A stretch of 64,000 bases of DNA from Bacillota bacterium (GCA_023406895.1 JAEXTV010000016.1:62001-126000); one strand, 5' to 3'. Positions 24,984 to 33,841 are shown, counted from the stretch's first letter. The notes: generated from the sequence alone by a model not told the origin. Numbers and translations: made by a program.

Positions 24984-25187
24984 TTATTTATTTTGAAAAT
25001 AATTATTGAGATTGGATACAAGTTCGTCCACATCAAGGCCGTGGACAGCGCCGGCTTCCTCAAGGCTTTCTCCGGCGGACGCAGGGCAGCCGATGCAGTG
25101 CATGCCGGCTTCCATCAGCACCTTAGCGCATCCGGGATCGAGCGAGAGCAACTGTGCGATTGTCATATCTTTTGTAATCTGTGCCAT
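24984..25187 (-). CDS. DUF1858 redox-disulfide domain protein
   Basis: The protein of about 67 residues matches the small DUF1858 domain: a helical start (ITKDMTIAQLLSLDPGCAKVL), then GMHCIGCPASAGESLEEA with the CxxC pair of a putative redox-active disulfide, and a C-terminal helix. The family often accompanies hybrid-cluster proteins and other nitrosative-stress genes. I choose the ATG at 25187, seven bases after AGAGGT; an ATG two codons earlier is too close to it. It lies 15 bases before the rubredoxin gene, so it probably belongs to the same stress operon. Confidence 0.88.
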   Translation of the reverse strand: MAQITKDMTIAQLLSLDPGCAKVLMEAGMHCIGCPASAGESLEEAGAVHGLDVDELVSNLNNYFQNK

Positions 25188-25209
25188 TTTCATACCTCTT
25201 CATTTTTGC

Positions 25210-25584
25210 TTATGTGTTTCTGATCATTTTATGCCCGCACTTGGAGCACTTGATGGATACCTTGCCTTTGCCTCTTGGCACCCGGAGCTTTTGCGAGCAT
25301 TTGGGGCATTTAAAAATTTTATACAGCTTTCGCTGCTGGCCTTTTGCTTTATTCCTATAATACCACGATTTGATTTTATTAACCACATTCATGAACATTA
25401 AATTCTCTTTTTGCCGCTGCGAAATATTACGTGAAAACATGCGCAGTATCGCAAGCCCTGTGATGATAAGCGTAATGACAAACATATACACCCATGGCAC
25501 AAAGCTCAAAAGCAGCGAGAGAATGATCAGCGCGAATGACAGCTGATCGGGGCCGTTGCGCCCGATAAACATTTTGTTAAACAT
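25210..25584 (-). CDS. Membrane protein with C-terminal zinc ribbon
   Basis: The 124-residue protein has two close hydrophobic segments (about 16-48), a basic helical linker and a zinc ribbon with CPKC and CSKC pairs at the C-terminus, which should face the cytoplasm. No specific family is recognised beyond this architecture. AGGGTGG precedes the ATG. It is 16 bases from the DUF1858 gene and 26 from the PHP gene, so the minus-strand run may be one transcript. Confidence 0.7.
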   Translation of the reverse strand: MFNKMFIGRNGPDQLSFALIILSLLLSFVPWVYMFVITLIITGLAILRMFSRNISQRQKENLMFMNVVNKIKSWYYRNKAKGQQRKLYKIFKCPKCSQKLRVPRGKGKVSIKCSKCGHKMIRNT

Positions 25585-25610
25585 TATGCACCACCCTCAT
25601 TTTCGTCACT

Positions 25611-26300
25611 TCAGGCATCGCAGGTCACGATGAGCTCCGGCGTCCTGATGTCCTTATAAAAATCGATAAACGACGATATGTCTATCACACTGCCCGGCAG
25701 CATGATGCCGCTTTTGCCGATATCCTCACTCATATGCACATCCCCGCCCGCAATCACCATCACATCGTGCTCAAAGGCAAACTTAAGCGAGAGCTGGTTG
25801 CGGCTTTTGTTTCTTGTCTGCGTGTTGACAATCTCGATGCCGTCATAATACGCGAGGTTCTCGGGCGACAGCCCAAACCGGAACGGGTGCGCCTGAAACA
25901 CGAGGAAACCGCGCTGGTGCATGAGGCTGTAAATCTCATCAATCGGCAGCTGGTAAAAAGGCCCCGCTTCGATCAAAAACGCTTCATCCGGCCCGTAGAT
26001 CAAAAATTCGTAGGGCGAGCCTTCCGGCTGCACCTCGAGCCCCAGAAACACCTTAAGCCCCACCTGACCGCCGCGCTTTCTTGCCGCCCGGTAGCCCGTT
26101 AGATAGCGATCCACCTTTTCGCGCCACGATAGACCCTGCATGTCCTGTCTTTCAAAAAAGCGGGAATAAAAGTGGTCCGTGATAAACGTGCCCGTATAGC
26201 CGGCCGCTTTAATGCCTTCCACCGCCTGGGCGGCGCTTATCATTCCGCACGGACTCGTCTCCGCCGTATGGCAATGCGTTTCAAACTGGTAAAGCTTCAT
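25611..26300 (-). CDS. PHP-domain metal-dependent phosphoesterase
   Basis: The 229-residue protein carries the PHP metal-binding motifs: HCHTAETSP near the N-terminus, ITDHF, VFQAHPFR and the C-terminal GGDVHM. PHP enzymes hydrolyse phosphoester bonds using up to three metal ions. The region between motifs is short and no polymerase domain is present, so this is a stand-alone phosphoesterase of unknown substrate. The downstream genes are the zinc-ribbon membrane protein and the DUF1858/rubredoxin/flavodiiron set. Confidence 0.87.
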   Translation of the reverse strand: MKLYQFETHCHTAETSPCGMISAAQAVEGIKAAGYTGTFITDHFYSRFFERQDMQGLSWREKVDRYLTGYRAARKRGGQVGLKVFLGLEVQPEGSPYEFLIYGPDEAFLIEAGPFYQLPIDEIYSLMHQRGFLVFQAHPFRFGLSPENLAYYDGIEIVNTQTRNKSRNQLSLKFAFEHDVMVIAGGDVHMSEDIGKSGIMLPGSVIDISSFIDFYKDIRTPELIVTCDA

Positions 26301-26441
26301 CGTCTTTCCTCGGTACTATCATACTAAAAAGTTGCGTCTAAAATATAAACAAAACGCCGTTTTCACACAATGTTTACAACTGCTATGATAGCAAGCCGCA
26401 TTGACCAAAGTCAACGGGGGGCTGTTCTTGACTTATCAGCT

Positions 26442-26470
26442 TTGTCAATTGATATAAAGGCTGATATAAT
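26442..26470 (+). promoter_or_regulatory. Sigma-A promoter of the M50-like protease gene
   Basis: TTGTCA (26442-26447), 17 bases, TATAAT (26465-26470). A short inverted repeat TTGAC-CAAA-GTCAA lies upstream (26401-26414). Confidence 0.7.
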
Positions 26471-26526
26471 GACAGAAATAGCAAATAGGTTTCGCTCTCA
26501 AAATCCGTATGAAGAAGGACGGCGTT

Positions 26527-27507
26527 ATGAACCTGTTCGTATTTTTGATTTTCTATATCACGTTTTATATCATCAGCATACCGATCCACGAGCTCGGGCA
26601 TCTGGTTTTCGGGCTTCTGACGGGCTCTCGGTTCAGCTCGTTTCGCGTGCTGTCCTTCGTTTGGTTCAAAGAAAACGGCAAGCTGCGTTTTAAAAATTCG
26701 GGAAGCCGATTTATGCTCGGCCAATGCCTGATGGCCCCTCCGGCAAACGAAGCAGACTTTCGTTTCGTGCTGTACAATCTCGGCGGCGGCATCTTCAACC
26801 TGCTGACCGTCGCGATCCTCTTCGGCATTGCCGCGCTGACCGGCGGACTCTCCGCCGCCTTGTTTGCGGGCATGTTGGCCAGTGCGGTCACGGCGCTGAT
26901 GAATCTGATTCCGATGACCGTTCAGGTGCCCAACGACGGCATGAACGTGGTGAAGGCACTGCAGTCGCCCGAAGCCCGGCACGGGCTTTATACGATGATG
27001 CTTGTCAACGAGCAGATGATGAACGGCAAGCGGTTCCGCGATTATGATGAGCGGTGCTTCACGCTGCCGCCGCACGCGAACCTGCGCAATCATTTTACGG
27101 CGTATATTCTGCTCTGTGACGCGGCCCGTCTTTACGACCTTGGCCAGTATGAGGCGTGCATTGAAAAATACAACGCGCTCGATTTAAACAAGCTGCCGTC
27201 CTATTTTAAAAAATCAATCCAACTCGATGTTCTCTATCATTGTTGCGTCCACAAACCGGATTATGATAAAGCCAGAGAGATTTATGCCCAGCGCGGCATA
27301 AAAAAGTACCTCGAAGCGCCGCTGCCGATGATCACCCGCGTGCGCGCGGCCTATGAGTTTTTTGTCTGCGGCGACCGCGAGAAAGCAGCGGAGTCTTTAA
27401 CAAAAGCAAAGGTTCAGGCCGATAACTTCCCGAACAAAGGCTTTCAGCTGATGGAGTGGGACTACCTTGATCATTTGGAAAAGCTCATGCAGGAGCAACC
27501 AAGATAA
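26527..27507 (+). CDS. M50-like membrane zinc protease with helical C-terminal domain
   Basis: The 326-residue protein has a first membrane helix containing the zinc motif HELGH (IPIHELGHLVFG), a second segment with LYNLGGGIFNLL, further helices and a late NLIPMTVQVPNDGMNV that resembles the second metal-site motif of M50 (N..P...DG). The last 150 residues are soluble and helical with TPR-like spacing. M50 enzymes cut substrates inside the membrane. The start at 26527 is seven bases after GAAGGA; the ATG at 26509 has no such site. No sigma-factor or anti-sigma gene is adjacent, so the substrate is unknown. Confidence 0.8.
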   Translation: MNLFVFLIFYITFYIISIPIHELGHLVFGLLTGSRFSSFRVLSFVWFKENGKLRFKNSGSRFMLGQCLMAPPANEADFRFVLYNLGGGIFNLLTVAILFGIAALTGGLSAALFAGMLASAVTALMNLIPMTVQVPNDGMNVVKALQSPEARHGLYTMMLVNEQMMNGKRFRDYDERCFTLPPHANLRNHFTAYILLCDAARLYDLGQYEACIEKYNALDLNKLPSYFKKSIQLDVLYHCCVHKPDYDKAREIYAQRGIKKYLEAPLPMITRVRAAYEFFVCGDREKAAESLTKAKVQADNFPNKGFQLMEWDYLDHLEKLMQEQPR

Positions 27508-27614
27508 AAACACATTAAGCTTCCTCTATAAGTATTAAGCCCGGGTCACACCGACGGACAAGGGAGTAAAGCCGCCGACAAGCACGTGATGAGGGCCTTA
27601 GCAAACCGTTTATG

Positions 27615-27666
27615 GGTAACACCTCATCCGGTGCTGCGCACCACCTTCTCCTCCAGGAGAAGGCTT
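27615..27666. repeat. Palindromic intergenic repeat, CACCTCATCC type
   Basis: CACCTCATCCGGTGCTGCGC, then ACCACCTTCTCCTCCAGGAG with an AAGG end. It is the inverted counterpart of 20650-20702. The GGTGCTGCGCACC core is itself a hairpin. Confidence 0.7.
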
Positions 27667-27684
27667 TTCTCTTACATAACAAAA

Positions 27685-27712
27685 GCCGTATCCGAAAGAA
27701 TCGAATACGGCA
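27685..27712 (-). terminator. Probable terminator of the ABC exporter operon
   Basis: On the minus strand GCCGTATtCG pairs with CGgATACGGC, followed by TTTTGTT. It lies beyond a repeat element, about 240 bases after the last exporter gene. Confidence 0.5.
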
Positions 27713-27742
27713 CAGGTTATTGCTATGTCAAGCCACTCATTT

Positions 27743-27844
27743 GGTCATTCTGAACGAGCGAAGCGGAGTGACTACGAAGTGGATGAGAATCTGTCCAGAT
27801 CCTATTTCACTGCGTAGTCATCGCTTCGCTCCTCTAGGATGACC
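27743..27844. repeat. Full-length GTCATTCTGA-type palindromic element
   Basis: The 102-base element starts GGTCATTCTGAACGAGCGAAG and ends with the near-inverse GCTTCGCTCCTCTAGGATGACC. Inner arms AGTGACTACG and CGTAGTCAT continue the pairing, so almost the whole element can fold into one long hairpin. No coding frame is inside. Related copies occur at 46811, 47663 and, as half-elements, at 6703, 37284 and 37426. Confidence 0.8.
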
Positions 27845-27952
27845 GCAAACCGCAGCTATAGTCTATAGTCACGATTTCTCTGCTGATCCTGACAGCAGGC
27901 TTCTTATCATGCTAAGCCTTTTCCATTTGCCAGACAAGTATTCCGCCTTACT

Positions 27953-29980
27953 TTATGCGGTTGCGCCCGTGAACTGGCTGTTGTACAAATCGGCGTAGAA
28001 GCCGTTTTTGTCCATCAGCTGCTTGTGCGTGCCCTGCTCGATAATCTTACCCTCGTTCATCACGAGTATCGTCGACGCGTTGCGTATTGTGGAAAGCCGG
28101 TGCGCGATCACGAAGTTCGTGCGGCCCTTCATCAGCGCAATCATCGCGTTTTGTATATACGCCTCGGTGCGTGTGTCCACGTTGCTCGTCGCCTCGTCGA
28201 GTATCAGCACAGCCGGGTCGGCCAGCAATGCGCGCGCAATGGTCAACAGCTGCTTCTGGCCCGAGGATATGTTGGACGCTTCCTCGTTTAGAACCGTGTC
28301 GTAGCCGTCCGGCAGCGTGCGGATGAAATGATCCGCGTGCGCCATTTTGGCGGCTTTCATAATCTCCTCCTCCGTCGCGCCCTCGCGGCCGTAAGCGATG
28401 TTGTCGCGAATCGTCCCGCCGAACAGCCATGTATCCTGCAGCACCATGCCAAACCGCTGCCTCAGGGTTTCGCGCGGCATCGTGCTGATGTCGGTGCCGT
28501 CCACGAGAATGCGCCCTTCATCCACCTCGTAAAACCGCATGAGCAGGTTCACGAGTGTGGTTTTGCCAGCGCCCGTGGGGCCCACAATCGCGACCACATC
28601 GCCCGGCTTCACCTTCAGGTTCATATCCTTAATCACCGTTTTGCCCGGTTCATAACCAAAGCTCACGTGTTCGAAGTCCACTGCGCCGTGCGCCTTGGGC
28701 ACCTCCGCCAGCTGCACATCGGGTGTCATTTCGGGCTCGTCAAGCACCTCAAACACACGCTCCGCCGCCGCGATGGTGGACTGCATCACGTTCGCGATCT
28801 GCGCCACCTGCATAATCGGCTGCGTAAACTGGCGCGAATACTGTATGAACGCCTGCACATCGCCGATCGTAATCTGGCCGTTGATCACGAGCACACCGCC
28901 GATCACACAGACGAACACATACGAGATGTTGCTCAAGAAGTTCATGAGCGGCATCATGATGCCCGAGAGAAACTGCGCCTTCCAGCCCACGCCATACAGG
29001 CGCTCGTTGATCTCGTTGAATTTGCCTTCACTATCCTCTTCCTTGCCGAACGCCTTCACAACGGTATGCGCTGCGTACATTTCCTCCACATGGCCGTTGA
29101 TATGCCCAATCTCCGCCTGCTGCTTTTTGAAATACTTTTGCGATTTTTTGATGACCGCTCTCGTGACGAGAAAGCTCATCGGCAGCACCACGAGCGACAC
29201 GAGCGTGATGATCCACGATATTGTGAACATCATCACGATGATGCCGAGCAGCGTGGTCACAGCGGAGATGACCTGCGTCAGCCCCTGCTGCAGCGATGTG
29301 GACACGGTATCGATATCATTCGTCACGCGCGAGAGAATCTCGCCATGCGTGCGCCCGTCAAAATATTTGAGCGGCAGCTTCGCAAGCTTTTTATCCACCT
29401 CGGCACGCATGTCGTACACAATCGTCTGCGAGGTTCTTGCCATCACAAACTGCAGGATAAAGGTGAACAGCGAGCTCAAAAGGTACAGCGCCAGCACCGT
29501 CAGAATGATGCCGCCGACCTTCCTTAAGTCAATCGTGAGCTCCCTCGCCGCTTTCAGTTCCTGCACTGCCGGCATCGCTTTCGCCACCACATCCTTATCG
29601 GGCGAACTCATCACAGCGCCTATCACCTGTTCGGGTGTGAGCGAGCCGTTTTCGAGCTGCGCTTTTAAGTCGTCCGGCAGCACCTCTTTGAGATGCGCAA
29701 AGGCCTCTCCCTGGGCCGAAGCCGGTTTAAAAATCTCCGTGGTCGCCTCACCGAGCACCTTGGGGCCGAATATCGCAAACACTGTCGCAAGTACCGACAT
29801 CACGATGACGATGACGAGCGCCGCTTTGTGCTTCGTCAGGTATGTCATCAGACGGCTGAAGCCCGCCTTGAAATCTTTGGCCTTTTCCATGGGCATGCCG
29901 TGCCCCATCGGGCCGCCGCCCATTGCGCCGCGGCCGCGGCCTTTTCCCTGTTTGGCTGTATTATGATTATCGTTGCTCAT
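27953..29980 (-). CDS. ABC exporter half-transporter, canonical ATP site
   Basis: The 675-residue protein has a Gly/Met-rich cytoplasmic start, six membrane helices with a long loop insert after helix 1 (about 65-155), and a nucleotide-binding domain with Walker A GPTGAGKTT, signature ISSGQKQ and Walker B VLILDEATSNVD with the catalytic Glu. It pairs with the gene upstream, which has a degenerate Walker B, to form a heterodimeric type IV exporter of the LmrCD/BmrCD kind. These export drugs or lipids. The two genes overlap by four bases and follow a TetR gene, as in inducible multidrug systems. Confidence 0.93.
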   Translation of the reverse strand: MSNDNHNTAKQGKGRGRGAMGGGPMGHGMPMEKAKDFKAGFSRLMTYLTKHKAALVIVIVMSVLATVFAIFGPKVLGEATTEIFKPASAQGEAFAHLKEVLPDDLKAQLENGSLTPEQVIGAVMSSPDKDVVAKAMPAVQELKAARELTIDLRKVGGIILTVLALYLLSSLFTFILQFVMARTSQTIVYDMRAEVDKKLAKLPLKYFDGRTHGEILSRVTNDIDTVSTSLQQGLTQVISAVTTLLGIIVMMFTISWIITLVSLVVLPMSFLVTRAVIKKSQKYFKKQQAEIGHINGHVEEMYAAHTVVKAFGKEEDSEGKFNEINERLYGVGWKAQFLSGIMMPLMNFLSNISYVFVCVIGGVLVINGQITIGDVQAFIQYSRQFTQPIMQVAQIANVMQSTIAAAERVFEVLDEPEMTPDVQLAEVPKAHGAVDFEHVSFGYEPGKTVIKDMNLKVKPGDVVAIVGPTGAGKTTLVNLLMRFYEVDEGRILVDGTDISTMPRETLRQRFGMVLQDTWLFGGTIRDNIAYGREGATEEEIMKAAKMAHADHFIRTLPDGYDTVLNEEASNISSGQKQLLTIARALLADPAVLILDEATSNVDTRTEAYIQNAMIALMKGRTNFVIAHRLSTIRNASTILVMNEGKIIEQGTHKQLMDKNGFYADLYNSQFTGATA

Positions 29981-31716
29981 GCGAGTTCCTCCACTGAAAG
30001 CTGCGATTCCACAATCTCCCGGTACGTTCTGCAGCTTTGCATCAGTTCCCGGTGCGTGCCCTGACCAACCAGCCGGCCTTCGTCGAGCACAAGGATGTTG
30101 TCGGCATTCATCACGGTGCTCACGCGCTGGGCCACAATCAGCACGCTGGCTTCCTTCACTTGTGAGGCAAGCGCCTGCCTCAGCTTTGCGTCCGTTTTAA
30201 AATCGAGCGCCGAAAAGCTGTCGTCAAAAATATAAACCTCGGGTTTTCTGATCAGCGCGCGGGCGATGGAAAGCCGCTGCTTCTGTCCGCCCGAAAAATT
30301 CATGCCGTCCTGCGATACGGCGGCTTCCACCCCGCCCTCAAGCGCGGAAACAAATTCCTCCGCCTGCGCGACGGACAGCGCCTCATTCATTTCTTCCAGC
30401 GTCGCTTCGGAGCGGCCGAACCGCAAGTTATCCGCAATCGTGCCGCTCACAAGGCTTGCCTTCTGCGGCACAAAGCCGATCTTTCCGCGCAGCACATCCT
30501 GCGGGTAATCACGCACGTCCACACCGTCAATAAGCACCTGTCCTTTTGTCACATCGTAAAACCGGGGAATCAGCTTGATCAGCGTCGATTTGCCCGACCC
30601 CGTGCCGCCGATAATCGCCGTGATCTGGCCGGGCTTTGACACAAAGCTGATGTCACAAAGCACGAGGTCTTCAACACCCTCCTCAGAACCCGCATAACTG
30701 AAGCTCACGTTCTTAAACTCCACCTGGCCGCGCAGCGCCGTCTGCGGCGCGGCGGTCACTTGATCGGTGACAGTCGCTTTCATATTGAGCACTTCGTTGA
30801 TACGTTCGGCCGAAGCGGACGCGCGCGGCAGCATCACAAACATCATCGTTGCCATGATCACTGCGAACATCACCTGCATCACGTATTGCTGGAACGCCAT
30901 CAGCTGCCCCACCTGCACGTCGCCGCTGTTCACGCGGATACCGCCGAACCAGATGACCGCAACGGTCGCAAGATTCAGCACCATCATGATCGCCGGGAAC
31001 ATCGCTGCCATCCAGCGGTATACCTTGACCGAGGTGTTTGTCAGATCCTTGTTTGCCTCATCAAAGCGCTCCTGCTCATGGCCTGTTTTGTTAAACGCGC
31101 GAATCACACGGATGCCTGTAAGGCCTTCACGCATCACAAGGTTGACCTTATCTATCTTCTTTTGCAGAGACTTGAACAGCGGCAGCGCATAGCGCGCCAC
31201 CATGAGTATCAGACCCGTCATCAGCACGATCGCGGCCACGATAATCCACGAAAGGCCGGTGCCTTCTCTAACCGCCATGATGATGCCGCCGACACACATG
31301 ATGGGGGCCATCAGCAGCATGCTAAGTATCATCACCATCGCGTTCATAATCTGCGTGACATCGTTGGTGGAACGCGTAATCAGCGACGCCGTGCCAATTT
31401 TGTCAAACTGGTTCATTGAATAATTGGTGACTGTTTTAAAAATATCGGCGCGCAGGTCGCGCGCGAACCCCACCGACACCTGCGAGCTGAATAGGCGTGC
31501 CAGCACAGTGCATACGGTGACCACGAGCGAGAAACCGAGCATGATGAGCCCTGTTTCTATGATGAGCCCGATATCTTTGCCGATAACGCCTTTATCGACA
31601 ATATCAGACATCAAATCCGGCAGGTAGAGCTGGCTGATCGACTGCCCTGCCGTCAGCAGCACCACCAAAAGTGCCGGCCATTTGTATGGCATGATGTATG
31701 TAAATAATTTTCTCAT
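29977..31716 (-). CDS. ABC exporter half-transporter, degenerate ATP site
   Basis: The 579-residue protein has six membrane helices and a nucleotide-binding domain with Walker A GGTGSGKST, signature NFSGGQKQRLS and Walker B VYIFDDSFSALD. The catalytic Glu after Walker B is Asp, the usual mark of the degenerate partner in heterodimeric exporters. The ATG at 31716 overlaps the TetR stop (ATGA), so translation is coupled; an upstream in-frame start at 31773 would lie inside tetR. It forms the transporter with the next gene and is probably induced by its substrate through the TetR protein. Confidence 0.93.
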   Translation of the reverse strand: MRKLFTYIMPYKWPALLVVLLTAGQSISQLYLPDLMSDIVDKGVIGKDIGLIIETGLIMLGFSLVVTVCTVLARLFSSQVSVGFARDLRADIFKTVTNYSMNQFDKIGTASLITRSTNDVTQIMNAMVMILSMLLMAPIMCVGGIIMAVREGTGLSWIIVAAIVLMTGLILMVARYALPLFKSLQKKIDKVNLVMREGLTGIRVIRAFNKTGHEQERFDEANKDLTNTSVKVYRWMAAMFPAIMMVLNLATVAVIWFGGIRVNSGDVQVGQLMAFQQYVMQVMFAVIMATMMFVMLPRASASAERINEVLNMKATVTDQVTAAPQTALRGQVEFKNVSFSYAGSEEGVEDLVLCDISFVSKPGQITAIIGGTGSGKSTLIKLIPRFYDVTKGQVLIDGVDVRDYPQDVLRGKIGFVPQKASLVSGTIADNLRFGRSEATLEEMNEALSVAQAEEFVSALEGGVEAAVSQDGMNFSGGQKQRLSIARALIRKPEVYIFDDSFSALDFKTDAKLRQALASQVKEASVLIVAQRVSTVMNADNILVLDEGRLVGQGTHRELMQSCRTYREIVESQLSVEELA

Positions 31717-32300
31717 AGATTGTCCTTCCCTGTCTCTGTACTTAAAATCCCGATGACCTGATTTAGCATCCAATCAAAATACGTGTCGTCGGTATCACGC
31801 TTTCCATTTGTCATCACTTCTTTCATGATGCTGCCTGTGATGTTTGTCATAAAAAACTTAATCGCCATCTCGGGCGGCACACTGAGCGCTCCTGAGCTAC
31901 TCATCGCGTTGAAATACGCGAGAAGGCTGCTTTGCATATGATGTTCTTTGTTCATCATGTCCTTCTCAGGTACCGAATCTCTGATTTTGTCACGCATGAT
32001 CATACGGATCATGGGCGCGTTTTTTCTGAAATTGTCGCGCGTTTCACGGGCGATGTGTTTTAAATCATGTTTCAGATCATAGGTCACCCCGTTTTTGAGG
32101 TATTCCTCCAGCGTGTAAGGATGCAGGCAGCTGTGCAGCGTCTCGTTAAACAACGCCCGCTTGGTCGGAAAATGCCGGAACAATGTGACTTCGCTCACAC
32201 CAGCCAGTTCGGCTATATCCTTGGTCGTCGCGGCAGCAAACCCGCGTTTCTCGAAAAGCTCGCGCGCTGCTGTTAAAATATTGTTCCGTGTGTCTTTCAT
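31713..32300 (-). CDS. TetR-family transcriptional regulator
   Basis: The 195-residue regulator has a TetR helix-turn-helix (RNNILTAARELFEKRGFAAA, then TTKDIAELAGVSEVTLFRHF) and an all-helical ligand domain. It starts at 32300 six bases after AAGGAGGG. It is the first gene of the exporter operon and probably represses it by binding the palindrome at 32339-32354. The ligand is likely an exported compound. Confidence 0.93.
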   Translation of the reverse strand: MKDTRNNILTAARELFEKRGFAAATTKDIAELAGVSEVTLFRHFPTKRALFNETLHSCLHPYTLEEYLKNGVTYDLKHDLKHIARETRDNFRKNAPMIRMIMRDKIRDSVPEKDMMNKEHHMQSSLLAYFNAMSSSGALSVPPEMAIKFFMTNITGSIMKEVMTNGKRDTDDTYFDWMLNQVIGILSTETGKDNL

Positions 32301-32338
32301 CGGCTTCCCTCCTTTTTGATGTAAAATGCAAACTTTTT

Positions 32339-32354
32339 AAGTAAGTGCTTACTT
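32339..32354 (-). promoter_or_regulatory. TetR operator
   Basis: AAGTAAG-TG-CTTACTT is an inverted repeat with perfect seven-base arms. It sits just downstream of the predicted transcription start, 39 bases before the tetR start codon. Confidence 0.75.
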
Positions 32355-32365
32355 TCATTCGTCTC

Positions 32366-32394
32366 ACTATACGCTTAAAAGTATTAATGATCAA
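32366..32394 (-). promoter_or_regulatory. Sigma-A promoter of the tetR-exporter operon
   Basis: Minus-strand TTGATC (32394-32389), 17-base spacer, TATAGT (32371-32366). The operator at 32339-32354 falls at about +5 to +20. Confidence 0.65.
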
Positions 32395-32468
32395 CCGCAC
32401 AAATGAATGTTCACAGTTATTTCAAATTTTATTTACCTAATAAATGTAAGAGTCCCTCATACGACCGG

Positions 32469-32497
32469 TTGCGGCGCAGACCGTAAAACACTATAAT
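32469..32497 (+). promoter_or_regulatory. Promoter next to the apbE start codon
   Basis: TTGCGG (32469-32474), 17 bases, TATAAT (32492-32497). The apbE ATG begins only seven bases after the -10 box, so the message would be leaderless or almost so. Confidence 0.6.
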
Positions 32498-32504
32498 AAA
32501 AGGC

Positions 32505-33512
32505 ATGAAAAAAAGGATCACAGCCTGTATTTTGCTGACAGCAGCCACAGCGCTGCTTATTGGTGCTTGTGCGCCCGCTGAAAAAGCGAGCGAAACATTC
32601 GCGCTCGATACGATATGCACACAGCAGGTGACAGGCCGGAATGCGGACGTTGCCATCAACGACGTTAATCAGATGCTCACGCGCATCTCAAAAGAATTGT
32701 CAACAAACGAAGGCTCATATATCTATGCTGTAAACCAAGGCGCGCCGCAGGGCGTGGCCGTTAGCGACGAAGCGGCGCAGCTCGTTTCGGATGCGTTGAG
32801 TTTTGCCGCTGATACAAACGGCGCTTTCGACCCGGCGATCGGCGCGTTGTCATCGCTTTGGAATATATCCGAAAACCCGCGCGTTCCGTCTGAGGATGAA
32901 ATCGCCGCCGCGCTGCCGCTCGTCAATTTCCGTGATGTCACGGTGGACGGCAGCACCGTCACGCTTAATAAAAGCGGTATACAGCTGGATCTCGGCGGCA
33001 TTGGCAAAGGGTACGCAGCCGACCTCGCGGTGCAGATTTATAAAAAATACGGCATCAGCAACGCCATCCTCAATCTCGGCGGCAACGTGTATGTGTATGG
33101 CGATAAAGGGGACGGAAGTGATTATCGTATCGGACTGAGAGACCCGCTCGGCAGCGAAAACGATTATGCCGCCATCATCCCTGCAAAAAATACGTCGGTG
33201 GTCACTTCGGGCGTTTACGAGCGTTATTTTGAAAGCGACGGCAAAACGTACCACCACCTGCTCGACCCCAAAACGGGGTATCCGGCCGATAACGGGCTGC
33301 TTGCCGTCACCGTGGTTTGTGAACGCAGCACCGAGGCGGATGCGCTGTCAACCGCGCTTTTCGTGATGGGGCTTAAGGACGGGCTCACCTATGCGGAAAA
33401 TGCTCAAGGTGTTGAAGCCGTGTTTTTTACGGACGATCAGGGCATTTATGTCACAAGCGGACTGGAGGATAAAATAGAAATCACCAATGAAGCATATACT
33501 CTCAAAAGCTGA
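32505..33512 (+). CDS. apbE: FAD:protein FMN transferase lipoprotein
   Basis: The 335-residue protein has a lipoprotein signal ending LIGAC, then the ApbE fold: GAFDPAIGALSSLWN, the GGIGKGYAAD string that binds FAD, ILNLGGNVYVYG, HHLLDPKTGYPA and the late TEADALSTALFVMG. It attaches FMN to a Thr/Ser of extracytoplasmic electron-transfer proteins, using FAD and Mg2+. The next two genes (NusG-II domain, Gx protein) form a group seen with ApbE in Firmicutes. The target flavoprotein is not in this window. The start codon sits immediately after a promoter, and AAAAGG just before it is the only ribosome binding site candidate. Confidence 0.95.
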   Translation: MKKRITACILLTAATALLIGACAPAEKASETFALDTICTQQVTGRNADVAINDVNQMLTRISKELSTNEGSYIYAVNQGAPQGVAVSDEAAQLVSDALSFAADTNGAFDPAIGALSSLWNISENPRVPSEDEIAAALPLVNFRDVTVDGSTVTLNKSGIQLDLGGIGKGYAADLAVQIYKKYGISNAILNLGGNVYVYGDKGDGSDYRIGLRDPLGSENDYAAIIPAKNTSVVTSGVYERYFESDGKTYHHLLDPKTGYPADNGLLAVTVVCERSTEADALSTALFVMGLKDGLTYAENAQGVEAVFFTDDQGIYVTSGLEDKIEITNEAYTLKS

Positions 33513-33840
33513 TATCCTATTATTTTTGATCATTATCGCCGTCGCCGTGGGGGGCATCTTTTTGCTGTCCGGCAGCGGCAGCGCGCAAACGGCTCTTATT
33601 CGAGTGGATGGCCGCATTGTGAGGGAAGTCAAGCTCGATGTCGATCAATCGTTTCAGGTTGGCGACGTGCGTTTTGAAGTGAAAAACGGCGCCATTGCTT
33701 TCGTCGAGTCCGACTGCCCCGGGCAGGAGTGCATCCACGCGGGGTGGCTTTCTTCCCCGGGCAGCAGCATGGCCTGCCTGCCGAACAAGACTTCCGTCAC
33801 GCTCACAGGAGAAAGCGGGGTGGACGTGATTGCGGAATAA
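33487..33840 (+). CDS. NusG domain II membrane protein
   Basis: The 117-residue protein has one N-terminal membrane helix (ILLFLIIIAVAVGGIFLL) and an extracytoplasmic NusG-II domain with VRFEVKNGAIAFVESDCPGQECIHAGWLSSPG shown here only by its conserved CPGQxC pair. It ends with the usual MACLPNKTSV string. It overlaps the end of apbE by 26 bases. The family accompanies ApbE and RNF/NQR-like electron-transfer proteins; a scaffold or redox-accessory role outside the membrane is plausible but untested. Confidence 0.85.
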   Translation: MKHILSKADILLFLIIIAVAVGGIFLLSGSGSAQTALIRVDGRIVREVKLDVDQSFQVGDVRFEVKNGAIAFVESDCPGQECIHAGWLSSPGSSMACLPNKTSVTLTGESGVDVIAE

Positions 33841-33841
33841 G

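Noticed and set aside
28328..29966. Two plus-strand frames of about 400 codons inside the ABC exporter gene
   Set aside because: They lie antisense to a fully motif-supported exporter and have no recognisable domain, so they are shadows.
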